NCBI RefSeq assembly: GCF_014337195.1
Contig: NZ_CP060634.1
Span: 1,860,001-1,924,000 of the forward strand
Reading direction: 5' to 3'
DNA from: Qiania dongpingensis
GTDB taxonomy: Bacteria; Bacillota; Clostridia; Lachnospirales; Lachnospiraceae
Length of the DNA stretch: 64,000 bases
The stretch's first letter is position 1. Every line of letters starts with the position of its first letter. A program made the translations under genes and the position numbers. The notes beneath the pieces are model-generated. The model was not told the origin of the DNA. It searched no databases and worked only from the letters and a program-made list of their open reading frames with translations. Of the stretch, positions 51,993 through 64,000 are shown piece by piece.

Positions 51993-52824
51993 ACAACAAA
52001 TAAACAAATAACAAATCCTCACAACAAAAGAAGCCCATAGAAGAATCTGACGAGAAAGGATTCGGGAAAACAGATCAGATGTAAAGGAATCTGGTTTGGT
52101 AAAATCAATACAGAGGAAGTAAGGAGTCAGTGGCGATTGCATAGGAATATCAATCAAAATTAGACAGAACCAGCCGATGGATGATAAAAAAAGCTTCTTC
52201 GAAACAACAGGGACGTATTACAGGAATAAAAGAAATCCATAAGAAGCGAGATGGAGAGAATCATAATTCGTGTAAGGTCGTCAATCGAAGTTGAGAGGAA
52301 TTGTGAACAGGAAAATGGAAAGGAGGAGATTCCGCTGGACACTGAAGTCTCACGATTGAAAACTCAATATGGTTCTCATATGATGGAAGATAAATCCTGT
52401 TGGAACCGCCTTCATTATATAGAGAATATATAAATAATATCGTAAGTATCCGAATTAGGTATATGAAAATGTACAAGTCGAAGAAGAACTTCGGATCAGA
52501 TGTGATAGCATATATGAGAATCATAGAGTTTTCATCGTAAAAGAAATTAAAAAAATCAGAATGCATGTAGGAAATGGAGATGAAGCGTCAAGGGATAGGA
52601 AGTTGGCGTTAAGAACATAGGCTATATACAATTTGAAAAAGGCGAACAGGATATCACATATTTCCTTCGATTGAAGCTTGAAAAGCTGGCAGACAAGAAC
52701 CTGTAAATAAAAATCCAAGAGAAATACAGGAAATGTTGCCGGACTCGGATGGTGAAAGAAAAAGAAGTTCAGTACAATTAAATATATAAAATATAAAAAA
52801 GGGTACGAAAAGTACCCTTTTTTT
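51993..52824 (+). ncRNA. Putative long noncoding transcript
   Basis: About 830 bases between a near-consensus promoter and a textbook terminator, purine-rich on the plus strand. All frames are broken by frequent stops. The longest plus-strand frame (52251-52433, 60 codons) lacks a ribosome site, and the minus-strand frames (up to 106 codons) are hydrophobic shadows of the purine-rich strand. It could be a regulatory RNA or the relic of a decayed gene; I recognise no protein remnant. Expression is inferred, not seen. Confidence 0.45.
52795..52824 (+). terminator. Terminator of the orphan transcription unit
   Basis: AAAAAAGGGTAC, five-base loop GAAAA, then GTACCC and seven T's. Confidence 0.92.
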
Positions 52825-52834
52825 ACTGTTGTTT

Positions 52835-52863
52835 TTGACAAGAAAAATCGAGTATGTTAAACT
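52835..52863 (+). promoter_or_regulatory. Promoter of the TPR/acidic protein gene
   Basis: TTGACA (52835-52840), 17-base spacer containing AATCGAGTATG, TAAACT (52858-52863). The spacer matches that of 51958. Confidence 0.7.
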
Positions 52864-52908
52864 TAGAGTGCACACGTATAGGTTATCAATTATTTTTGAG
52901 GTGATACT

Positions 52909-54987
52909 GTGGATAAATATGAATTAAGTATCAAAGAAGATAAGATTAAAAAGCATGCTGAGAAAAAAGATTATGTGACCGCGGCGAAGATTGCGGACAC
53001 GATTGATTGGCGGCGCGTTAAAAACATAAAAATGCTGACGCTTGTTTCTCAGATCTATGAAAAGGTCAAAAATTATGCCGAGGCGAAAAATGTTCTCCTG
53101 ATCGCGTATGAACGTGTTCCGGTGGGGCGCCGGATGCTGTATAAATTGACGGAGCTTTGTGTTAAGTCAGGCAATCTGGATGAAGCAGAAGACTTTTTTG
53201 AAGAATTCCAGGAAATAGCGCCCAATGATATCAGCAAGCTGATTTTAGCTTATCAGATTGAGTCCTCCAGAGGGGAACCCTTAGAAAAGCTGATCACCAT
53301 TCTGGAGCTTTACCGTAAAAATGAGTTTGAAGAAAAGTGGGCTTACGAGCTGGCTTACCTATATCATAAAGCAGGCAGGTCTAAGGACTGTGTGCAGCTG
53401 TGCAATGAAATCATTTTATGGTTCAGCGTAGGGCCTTATGTGGACAAAGCTCTGGAGTTGAAAATGCAGTATGAGCCGCTTACTCCGTCCCAGCAGGAGA
53501 AGCTTGTAAATAAAAAGAAATTTGAAGAACGTATTAAAGCTGTGGAAAGGGAATTCGAAGATAAATACTCACAGGAAACGCTGGATTCCGGCCTTCTGGG
53601 GGAGGAGCCTACTTTGAAGGAAGAAGGGTTCAAGGAAGCCGCGATGACGGAGGAACCTGAGGTGACAGAAGAAGCTTCCGTGGATGAGGAAGTGGGAATT
53701 ACTTCCGATGTGCTTTTGCAGAATGCACAGTTCCAGGATATGGAGGCGGATTTGGCGCAGTCCGTAAGAGCCGCGGCGGAAGAAATGCCTCAGGCTGAGG
53801 AAGCAGCTGCACAGGATACAAAGGAAATTCTGGCTCAGACAAAAGAGCTTAAAAACTCAAAGCCGGAAATCACACAGACTACTGAGTTTTTGAATGAGGT
53901 TTCCGCAGCACTTGCCGCTTCTGTTTTTGCTGATTCAGATCAAAAGATTGAAGCAGAAGAGACGGATCCGGAGATCACGGAAGAGGGTGCGGATGAGAAG
54001 ATAGACGCAGAAGAAGCAGAAACCGGCGGCCAAGAGGCCGCTGTGGAAGAAGAGCCTGGGACAGCAGAAGAAATTCCTGCAGAGGACTCTGCCGAAGAGA
54101 AAGATGAAGCTGAAGTATTTGCAGAGCCGGAAATGACCGGATCGGAAGAAAACGCACCGGATGAAGAAATCTCGGCTGAGAGCGAGTCAGATGAGGTGAT
54201 TCCGGAGGAGAATGCTGTCAATGCTGATTCGGCTGCTGCTGCGGAAGATGAGACACCGGAAGAAAGCAAGTATCCGGCAGAGGCGGATGAGAAAGCGGAA
54301 GAGGTATTTGAAACGCCGGAAGAAGAGCTAGAAGAAGAGGAAATAGACGGAAATCAGATAACATGCGTAGTTGTGGAGGAGGAGCCAGGAGAGGGCAGGA
54401 TTCCCCTGGCGGTGGAAAAGCTGAAAAAGACCCATGAAATATTGGGAGTGCCTGCCACTCAAGTAGCTAAGATTTCTGGGGCGAAGCTGAGCGCTAAAGG
54501 AATTCATAATACGTTTATCCGTCTGGCCGGAAGAGATTTGATTGTAGATAACGCGGCGGACCTGACGGGGGCCGCGGTCAAAGAGCTTGTCAGAGAATTA
54601 AAGAAGCCGTTTGTATCCATGGTACTTGTGCTGGTCGACTCTCCGGAACGGATAGATAAATTATTAGTTCAAAATCTGGAATTAGACAAACTATGTGTTT
54701 ATCTGGAAGACGAAGAACAGATGAGCGTAGACGATTTTGTGACCTGCGTAAGCGCATACGCGGAAGAGGAAGAATGTATTATCGATGAGATGGCGGGTCT
54801 GGCCGTCTATGCGCTGGCGGAACGGATGAGAAATGACGGCGTTCAGCTGTCGGAGCAGGAAGCGAAAGCTTTAGTGGATGAAGCAATCGATAAGGCGGAG
54901 CATAGAGGGCTGAAGGGGCTTTTTGGTTCGAAATATGATAAAAAAGGTTATTTGATCTTAAAAGAACAATACTTTAAGAATTTATAA
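52909..54987 (+). CDS. TPR-like protein with long acidic linker, unknown
   Basis: 692 residues from a GTG behind GAGGTGAT. Residues 1-205 are helical repeats like TPRs (AKIADTIDWRRVKNIKMLTL, EAKNVLLIAYERV). About 210-480 is a very glutamate/alanine-rich, low-complexity region. The last 205 residues form a compact domain (HEILGVPATQVAKISGAKLS, FIRLAGRDLIVDNAADLTGA, ending GYLILKEQYFKNL) that faintly recalls the part of SpoVK/CbbX AAA proteins without their P-loop. No membrane segment. Function unknown. A HAD phosphatase gene follows after 8 bases. Confidence 0.8.
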   Translation: MDKYELSIKEDKIKKHAEKKDYVTAAKIADTIDWRRVKNIKMLTLVSQIYEKVKNYAEAKNVLLIAYERVPVGRRMLYKLTELCVKSGNLDEAEDFFEEFQEIAPNDISKLILAYQIESSRGEPLEKLITILELYRKNEFEEKWAYELAYLYHKAGRSKDCVQLCNEIILWFSVGPYVDKALELKMQYEPLTPSQQEKLVNKKKFEERIKAVEREFEDKYSQETLDSGLLGEEPTLKEEGFKEAAMTEEPEVTEEASVDEEVGITSDVLLQNAQFQDMEADLAQSVRAAAEEMPQAEEAAAQDTKEILAQTKELKNSKPEITQTTEFLNEVSAALAASVFADSDQKIEAEETDPEITEEGADEKIDAEEAETGGQEAAVEEEPGTAEEIPAEDSAEEKDEAEVFAEPEMTGSEENAPDEEISAESESDEVIPEENAVNADSAAAAEDETPEESKYPAEADEKAEEVFETPEEELEEEEIDGNQITCVVVEEEPGEGRIPLAVEKLKKTHEILGVPATQVAKISGAKLSAKGIHNTFIRLAGRDLIVDNAADLTGAAVKELVRELKKPFVSMVLVLVDSPERIDKLLVQNLELDKLCVYLEDEEQMSVDDFVTCVSAYAEEEECIIDEMAGLAVYALAERMRNDGVQLSEQEAKALVDEAIDKAEHRGLKGLFGSKYDKKGYLILKEQYFKNL

Positions 54988-54995
54988 GGTGGACT

Positions 54996-55823
54996 ATGAG
55001 TATTCGGCTGATTGCGTTGGATCTGGACGGGACACTGCTGACCACGGACAAGCGGCTGACAAAGCGTACTTTGGATGTGCTCACCAGGGCCTCGGCCAGG
55101 GGGATTCATATTGTACCAGCTACGGGACGAAGCGTGACAGGTCTCGCACCGGAGGTGCGGGACCTGCCGTTTGTTCGTTATGCCATAACTGTGAATGGAG
55201 CCGTGGTATGGGATTTAAAGGAACAGAGAGCGATTTCCAAGAAGGTTTTTTCGAGGGACCAGGCGGAAGAAGTATGGGATTTTATCTCCGGCTATCATAC
55301 CATGCAGGATGCCTGTATAGACGGCATTGCAAGGATGGAGCCTGAATATTACCGGCATATAGAGGATTTCATGCCAGATGAATCCAGAAGCTTTTTGATT
55401 CGCTCCACCAGAGTCCCTACAAAGGGAATGCGCTCCTATGTGGTGGATTCACGAAACAGCGTTGAAAAATTTAACCTGTTCTTTAAACAAGAAAGAGAAT
55501 GCAGCCGCATAGAGGCGAGAGAAGCGCTGAAACGTTTTTCTTATCTGACGGTGACGTCCTCCATTGGCAATAATCTTGAAATTAATCACATGGAGGCTAC
55601 AAAGGGCAGCGGATTGTCTGCGTTGGCGGATTACCTGTGCCTGGAAAGAGATCAGGTGATGGCCTTTGGCGACGGTGAAAATGATATTTCTATGTTGAAA
55701 GCGGCCGGAATGGGGGTGGCTATGGAAAACGCCTCTTCCATAGTAAAGGATTCGGCGGACACGGTCACTTTGTCCAATGATGAAGATGGGGTGGCCCTGG
55801 CCATTGAAAAGTTTGTCTTATAA
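54996..55823 (+). CDS. Cof-type HAD phosphatase
   Basis: 275 residues. HAD motifs: DLDGTLLT (nucleophile Asp, about 9-16), TGRS (motif II region), K in the ATKGSGL segment, and GDGENDISML (motif IV). The C2B-type cap places it with Cof/YidA sugar-phosphate or FMN phosphatases. The substrate cannot be read from sequence. AAGGTGGACT leads to the ATG. Confidence 0.93.
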   Translation: MSIRLIALDLDGTLLTTDKRLTKRTLDVLTRASARGIHIVPATGRSVTGLAPEVRDLPFVRYAITVNGAVVWDLKEQRAISKKVFSRDQAEEVWDFISGYHTMQDACIDGIARMEPEYYRHIEDFMPDESRSFLIRSTRVPTKGMRSYVVDSRNSVEKFNLFFKQERECSRIEAREALKRFSYLTVTSSIGNNLEINHMEATKGSGLSALADYLCLERDQVMAFGDGENDISMLKAAGMGVAMENASSIVKDSADTVTLSNDEDGVALAIEKFVL

Positions 55824-55918
55824 GGATAAAGGCTTATATTGCAGGCGAAGCATACTACATGACAGAACTCTTTGCTTCACGGAAGAGCTCAGGACACAAT
55901 CTGATATAGGAAGGCGTG

Positions 55919-56791
55919 ATGGACATTAATCTGGTTTTTATAGTAACAATATTAATTTTGATTATGAGTATAATAGTGGGAGGTCTTCGGGGATTCTTTA
56001 AGAGCAGTCTGTCTTTGGTGGCCCTGATCTTATCAGGCATTATTGTAATGGCGCTGAATCCGCTTGTCACAGGTTTTTTGCGTAACAATACGAAGCTGGA
56101 CGAATGGATTGAAGGAAAAGTAGCTGGAATGATCACCGAGGAACAAAACTTGGGGATAAATACGGACGGAGACAGTGTGACGCTGGAAAAGGATATTGCA
56201 CTTCCTATGGATATTCAGCTGCCCAATGGTACAGTCCTTCCGGCAGGTACGATCCTTCCGGCGGGGACTACGCTGCCTAAAGGAATTGGATTTGATGAGC
56301 TTTTGGAGCAGGTGAATGAAAATCTTTCTACGGCGCAGCAAAGCAAGATTATAGAGAGCCTGCCGATACCGGAGAGCCTTAGGAATACTTTGGAAGAAAA
56401 TAATAATTCCGCGATATACAAAGAATTGGGCGTGAGCCAGTTTACTGATTATATAGGAAGCTTTATAAGCAACATATGTTTGAATATCATCGGATATATT
56501 GTTACGTTCCTGATTGTGTTTTTCGCGCTTCAGATCCTGATGCTGGTATTTAATGTAGTAGACAGACTTCCTATTATACATGGAATCAATCATTTTGCCG
56601 GGGCGCTTCTGGGAATCGTAAAGGGGCTTTTGCTGCTGGAGATTTTATTTTTGCTGTTGATTCCGTTCACGGCGACCGCTTTTGGACAGAATGTACTGGG
56701 ACAAATTGAGAGTAACGCTTTTTTAAGCATGCTGTATCATAAGAATATCTTGATTCGGCTCCTGATGATGGTCGTTGGAAAGACGTTTTGA
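55919..56791 (+). CDS. CvpA-family membrane protein with extended loop
   Basis: About 290 residues from the ATG at 55919, spaced correctly after AGGAAGG. N-terminal membrane segments (about 4-22 and 31-48; GGLRGFFKSSLSLVALI is the CvpA-like start) are followed by an extra loop of about 130 residues. At 101-122 the loop holds four six-residue repeats of the form LPxGTx. Two or more further membrane segments (about 183-208, 220-255) follow. CvpA proteins relate to colicin V secretion or cell-envelope biology. The loop is longer than in the basic family. Confidence 0.75.
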   Translation: MDINLVFIVTILILIMSIIVGGLRGFFKSSLSLVALILSGIIVMALNPLVTGFLRNNTKLDEWIEGKVAGMITEEQNLGINTDGDSVTLEKDIALPMDIQLPNGTVLPAGTILPAGTTLPKGIGFDELLEQVNENLSTAQQSKIIESLPIPESLRNTLEENNNSAIYKELGVSQFTDYIGSFISNICLNIIGYIVTFLIVFFALQILMLVFNVVDRLPIIHGINHFAGALLGIVKGLLLLEILFLLLIPFTATAFGQNVLGQIESNAFLSMLYHKNILIRLLMMVVGKTF

Positions 56792-56911
56792 CCACAATAG
56801 ATTGTATAGAATAGAAGTTGTGCCACAGGTATATGTGGACGGCCATTGAGGGGAGTAAAAATGCCTATTTTTCCAGTGAAAAATCTGTGTAAAATTAACC
56901 TGAGATTGCCC

Positions 56912-57035
56912 TTGACAAACCATATTTTGGTATGATATATTAAAACTCCACGGCGGATAGAACTGCAAATGCTCGAAAACGCAGTGGAAGAAAAAGAAAA
57001 AAATAGTTGACAGGAAGCGGCGGCTATGGTATCCT
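56912..57035 (+). promoter_or_regulatory. Tandem rRNA operon promoters
   Basis: P1: TTGACA (56912-56917), 18-base spacer, TATATT (56936-56941) with an extended TGn. P2: TTGACA (57007-57012), 17-base spacer, TATCCT (57030-57035). The leader to 57211 holds a CGATGC-GAGA-GCATCG hairpin at 57133-57148; I see no gene in 56792-57211. Confidence 0.7.
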
Positions 57036-57068
57036 ATAGAAGTTGTCGCTAACGCAGCGAGACACAGA

Positions 57069-57085
57069 ACCTTGATAACTGAACA
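57069..57085 (+). promoter_or_regulatory. boxA-like antitermination element before 16S
   Basis: ACCTTGATAACTGAACA; the nearly same ACCTTGAAAACTGCACA precedes the 23S gene at 59374. Similar elements lie in Bacillus rRNA leaders. Confidence 0.5.
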
Positions 57086-57211
57086 GTATATTCCAACCCC
57101 TGAAAATTCTTAAAAAAGAAGTTTCAGAGAACCGATGCGAGAGCATCGACCTTAAAAGTAAGTAAATGGGATAAAGAAAAAGCTAGAGCTTATCTTAAGA
57201 CCAAGAGATCA

Positions 57212-58752
<1,541 letters not shown>

Positions 58753-58797
58753 AAGAAGAAGTAAGGGAGTTGGAATATGCTGTTGAGTTATCGGGGA

Positions 58798-58909
58798 AAG
58801 TGCACCTCGAGGGCGCAGCCCTCTCGTTCGCGGCAGAGCCGCGTATACAGGTGAGGAGCCCATCCTCAGGAAGCGAGCTTCCTGGTCAGGCCATCCTGCC
58901 TGTGCACTT
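58798..58909 (+). other. Multi-hairpin spacer between 16S and 5S
   Basis: AAGTGCAC (58798-58805) pairs with GTGCACTT (58902-58909). Inside are GAGGGC/GCCCTC, CGCGGC/GCCGCG, GAGGA/TCCTC and AGGAAGC/GCTTCCT hairpins in a row. Probably an rRNA processing or folding structure. Confidence 0.55.
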
Positions 58910-58927
58910 ACAACTGGATAACGGAAT

Positions 58928-59046
58928 TTCTGGTGCCGATACGTTCAGGGGAAACACCCGTACCCATCCCGAACACGAAGGTTAAGACTTGAACGGCCGA
59001 TGGTACTATGCTGGAGACGGCATGGGAGAGCAGGTGGGTGCCAGAA
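58928..59046 (+). rRNA. 5S ribosomal RNA (between 16S and 23S)
   Basis: 119 nt. Ends TTCTGG and CCAGAA pair; CCCATCCCGAACACGAAGGTT and the TATGCTGGAGACGG region are the conserved 5S blocks. It lies in the 16S-23S spacer, not after 23S, and no other 5S is found before the tRNA genes downstream. Confidence 0.95.
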
Positions 59047-59050
59047 TTTT

Positions 59051-59124
<74 letters not shown>

Positions 59125-59254
59125 TGTAGGAAAGACCAAGGAAAGATGAGCTTGAGGAGGTAAGGCCCGCTTAAGCCCATGCAAGAAGGAACCAAGGAAA
59201 GATCAAAGAAAGACCAAAAGAGAAAAAACGATAGAGATGACCAGAAGCCCGTAT

Positions 59255-59327
59255 GGGGGTGTAGCTCAGTTGGGAGAGCACCTGCCTTGCAAGCAGGGGG
59301 TCAAGGGTTCGAATCCCTTCATCTCCA
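59255..59327 (+). tRNA. tRNA-Ala (TGC)
   Basis: 73 nt: acceptor GGGGGTG/CATCTCC (two G-U pairs), anticodon loop CTTGCAA, T-loop GTTCGAATC. The 59125-59254 gap before it holds a partial copy of the tRNA-Ile end. Confidence 0.96.
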
Positions 59328-59373
59328 GGAAAGCCTTTTTTCAAGCAGAAAAGAGAGCTTTTAGAAACGCCGT

Positions 59374-59390
59374 ACCTTGAAAACTGCACA
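59374..59390 (+). promoter_or_regulatory. boxA-like element before 23S
   Basis: ACCTTGAAAACTGCACA, matching the element before 16S at 57069. Confidence 0.5.
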
Positions 59391-59494
59391 TTGGAAAAGA
59401 CATCAAAAATTGAAATGATTTAAACCAATTCAATTTCAAAACAAAGCAAAAACCTAAGCCAGGCTCACGGGACGCTACCTGTGAGGGAAAACCT

Positions 59495-62380
<2,886 letters not shown>

Positions 62381-62474
62381 GGTGGTTTAGGAAGGCTTTG
62401 ACAGATGGATGACAATGTGCAGTTTTGAAGGTATGGGAAGGCCGGAAGGTGGGCAGACTAACCTTCAGAGATGA

Positions 62475-62546
62475 TCCTCGATAGCTCAATGGTAGAGCAC
62501 TCGGCTGTTAACCGAGTTGTTGTAGGTTCGAGCCCTACTCGGGGAG
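62475..62546 (+). tRNA. tRNA-Asn (GTT)
   Basis: 72 nt: acceptor TCCTCGA/TCGGGGA (one G-U pair), anticodon loop CTGTTAA, T-loop GTTCGAGCC, discriminator G. Confidence 0.96.
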
Positions 62547-62579
62547 CTTTAAGCTCCACGGAGTTTTAAAACAGCATAA

Positions 62580-62651
62580 GGCTCCATGGTCAAGCGGTTA
62601 AGACACCGCCCTTTCACGGCGGTAACAGGGGTTCAAATCCCCTTGGAGTCA
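62580..62651 (+). tRNA. tRNA-Glu (TTC)
   Basis: 72 nt: acceptor GGCTCCA/TGGAGTC, anticodon loop CTTTCAC, T-loop GTTCAAATC. Confidence 0.96.
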
Positions 62652-62663
62652 TTGATTTTATAT

Positions 62664-62734
62664 GGCGACATAGCCAAGTGGTAAGGCAAAGGTCTGCAAC
62701 ACCTCTATCGCCGGTTCAAATCCGGCTGTCGCCT
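62664..62734 (+). tRNA. tRNA-Cys (GCA)
   Basis: 71 nt: acceptor GGCGACA/TGTCGCC, anticodon loop CTGCAAC, T-loop GTTCAAATC, discriminator T. Last stable RNA of the operon. Confidence 0.96.
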
Positions 62735-62741
62735 CTAAGAG

Positions 62742-62777
62742 GAACCCAGAAATAAAAATTTTCTGGGTTCTTTTGTT
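62742..62777 (+). terminator. Terminator of the rRNA/tRNA operon
   Basis: GAACCCAGAAA pairs with TTTCTGGGTTC, then TTTTGTT. The following 62778-62870 holds a weak TTCACG-N17-TAGTAT promoter-like pair (62846-62874) leading into element copy 3. Confidence 0.88.
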
Positions 62778-62870
62778 ATACAGGAAACAGTAGTTCTTTG
62801 TACGTCAGCATTTTTCTAAGAAATTAAGAAATCTTTCGCAGAAAGTTCACGCTCCCTTTATATTTTTGTA

Positions 62871-63602
62871 GTATGATATAAAATACTTTTTGGAATCATT
62901 TTAGTCAATTCCGATCAAGCTTCCGTTAAGCGCCGACAGAAGTTCCGGGCCGTCACGATTTCGGTTCGCTGGCGATGCAGGGGCCGCTTTGTCCCCGCTC
63001 CAGGAGTACCGCTCACATGTCAGCAAGAAATCTTTATGATTTCTTGCCTCCGGTTCGCTCAAAAACGGAATCGGTATTTCCGTTTCTGCCTCCCTCCGCC
63101 TGGGGAACACCGGCCTCTGCCCTGCGGCGCTCACCTTTAGGCCGGCCCGGAATCATTCTGCCGGTGCCCTGCCTGCCGCACCATTTCGAATGATTTCCGT
63201 TCTATCGATTCCAGAAAAGAATCGGATATCCACACGGCCTGCGCGTCTTACGGCTGCAGGCCGCGGTAAGCCACCCCAATGGCTTTCGAGGCAAACTAGC
63301 GCTTATTTCGGTGCGGAAAAATGAGCAGGAGGAACGATCCGATTCCATCGTAAGGCGAGCGCCGCAAAGGCGTTAGCAGGATCTTCCCGGCCGCAGGGAG
63401 GTAAAAACCGAATCTCATGCAGGTTTTTATTGGAATCTGACATGGAAAAATTTAGGTTTATCCATGTCAGTTGGAAAGGACCGACTGGAGGCCGCAAAGA
63501 TCCTGGTTACGGCTGCCAGCGAGCCGCCTGGATGGAATCGGATTTCCTCTTGACTTATAAATCAGACAAAGAGAGTTTGCTTAAAAGGTATTTAAAAGTA
63601 TT
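62871..63602 (+). ncRNA. Structured repeat element, copy 3 (full length, diverged)
   Basis: 732 nt, same orientation and layout as copy 2 but clearly diverged. Stems are kept by paired changes: CAAGAAATC/GATTTCTTG (63024-63046), CGGCCTGC/GCAGGCCG (63235-63263) and CAGGATCTT (63377) with AAGATCCTG (63497). CTGACATGGA/TCCATGTCAG has a changed loop. The 5' end GTATGATATAAAATAC and the reverse complement of its 3' end (AATACTTTTAAATACC) resemble each other. It ends 37 bases before an alarmone synthetase gene, so it could be part of that gene's leader. No ribosome site precedes its inner open frame (62975-63193). Confidence 0.7.
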
Positions 63603-63639
63603 CTTAAAGAGATACAGTACGCGGAAGGGAGAGCGTCAG

Positions 63640-64000
63640 ATGACAAACGAGCAGTATTACGAACTCATCGTTCCTTATCAGGATGCGCTGAATTTATTAA
63701 TGGCCAGACTTGATGTGCTGAATCACTCGATATATAGCACAGATGTTCCAAAGCCGATTCACAATATACAGTTCAGGATAAAAAAGAAGCAGAGCATAGA
63801 GAACAAACTGGAAAGAAAGGGTATGAACGGAAGCTTCACTGCCGCCAAAGAAAATTTGCGGGATATAGCCGGTATTCGGGTCATTTGCTATTTTGTAAGG
63901 GATGTGGAGCAGCTGGTGGATAATCTGAGAGGACAGAGGGACCTGATCGTGATCCAGGAACGGAATTATATTCAGGACCCCAAATCCAACGGCTATCGCA
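63640..64000 (+). CDS. RelA/SpoT-domain (p)ppGpp synthetase family, 3' end outside the window
   Basis: The first 120 codons are present. ATG at 63640 follows GGAAGGGAGAG. Reads TNEQYYELIVPYQDALNLLM at the start, then RIKKKQSIENKLERKG and the catalytic-domain signature DIAGIRVICYF, followed by ERNYIQDPKSNGYR, the substrate-binding loop of alarmone synthetases. There is no N-terminal HD hydrolase domain, so it looks like a small alarmone synthetase (RelP/RelQ/YjbM type). The end lies beyond 64000. Element copy 3 is immediately upstream. Confidence 0.88.
   Translation, partial: MTNEQYYELIVPYQDALNLLMARLDVLNHSIYSTDVPKPIHNIQFRIKKKQSIENKLERKGMNGSFTAAKENLRDIAGIRVICYFVRDVEQLVDNLRGQRDLIVIQERNYIQDPKSNGYR

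Noticed and set aside
52251..52841. Short frames inside the orphan transcription unit on both strands
   Set aside because: No ribosome sites; the minus-strand frames are hydrophobic only because the plus strand is purine-rich.

Overview
The window comes from a spore-forming, low-GC Gram-positive anaerobe of the Clostridia, most likely a member of the Lachnospiraceae. I infer this from the 16S rRNA sequence, the cotJ spore-coat genes, a radical-SAM NrdG protein, a clostridial type IVb (Tad) pilus cluster and a large-type SRP RNA. I could run no database search, so family names rest on motifs and remembered family sequences.

Layout. 87-1165: cotJA-cotJB-cotJC spore-coat operon. 1221-2757: an eroded patch with two small orphan ORFs, an acetyltransferase remnant, a palindromic repeat and a shortened copy of a roughly 740-nt structured element. 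2758-6337: XRE regulator, broken deformylase gene, P-type ATPase and a FabT-like MarR regulator. 6356-7153: a full copy of the element in the opposite orientation. 7158-10685 (minus): DUF2508 protein, GH13 glycosidase and glycogen branching enzyme. 10738-21937: Tad pilus locus with prepilin peptidases, ATPases, platform proteins, Flp-type pilin, pseudopilins, an FHA protein and a rhomboid protease. 21872-32765: mostly housekeeping genes (histidine kinase, HIT, MurG, MTA/SAH nucleosidase, Pgi, NrdG, tRNA adenosine deaminase) mixed with uncharacterised proteins.

32809-44373 looks like one nutrient-use region. Two paralogous FadR-type regulators, two DapA-superfamily enzymes, a complete Liv-type ABC importer, an aminotransferase, an EamA exporter and a ProC-like reductase share a TATGA-N2-TCATA motif at four control regions. 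44370-56791 holds SRP RNA, adenine deaminase, an atypical phosphofructokinase, dnaX-ybaB-recR, azlCD, a promoter-to-terminator unit without a credible gene, a TPR/acidic protein, a HAD phosphatase and a CvpA-like protein. 56912-62777 is an rRNA operon with the unusual order 16S-5S-tRNA-Ile-tRNA-Ala-23S, followed by tRNA-Asn, tRNA-Glu and tRNA-Cys. A third copy of the element follows, then the start of a RelA/SpoT-domain alarmone synthetase cut by the window end.

The strongest candidate for something undescribed is the three-copy element (2322-2707 minus, 6413-7153 plus, 62871-63602 plus). It has no credible gene, has related inverted ends, and carries several stems in which paired bases change together between copies, as expected for a large structured RNA that is or was mobile. 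A second candidate is the 51958-52824 transcription unit.
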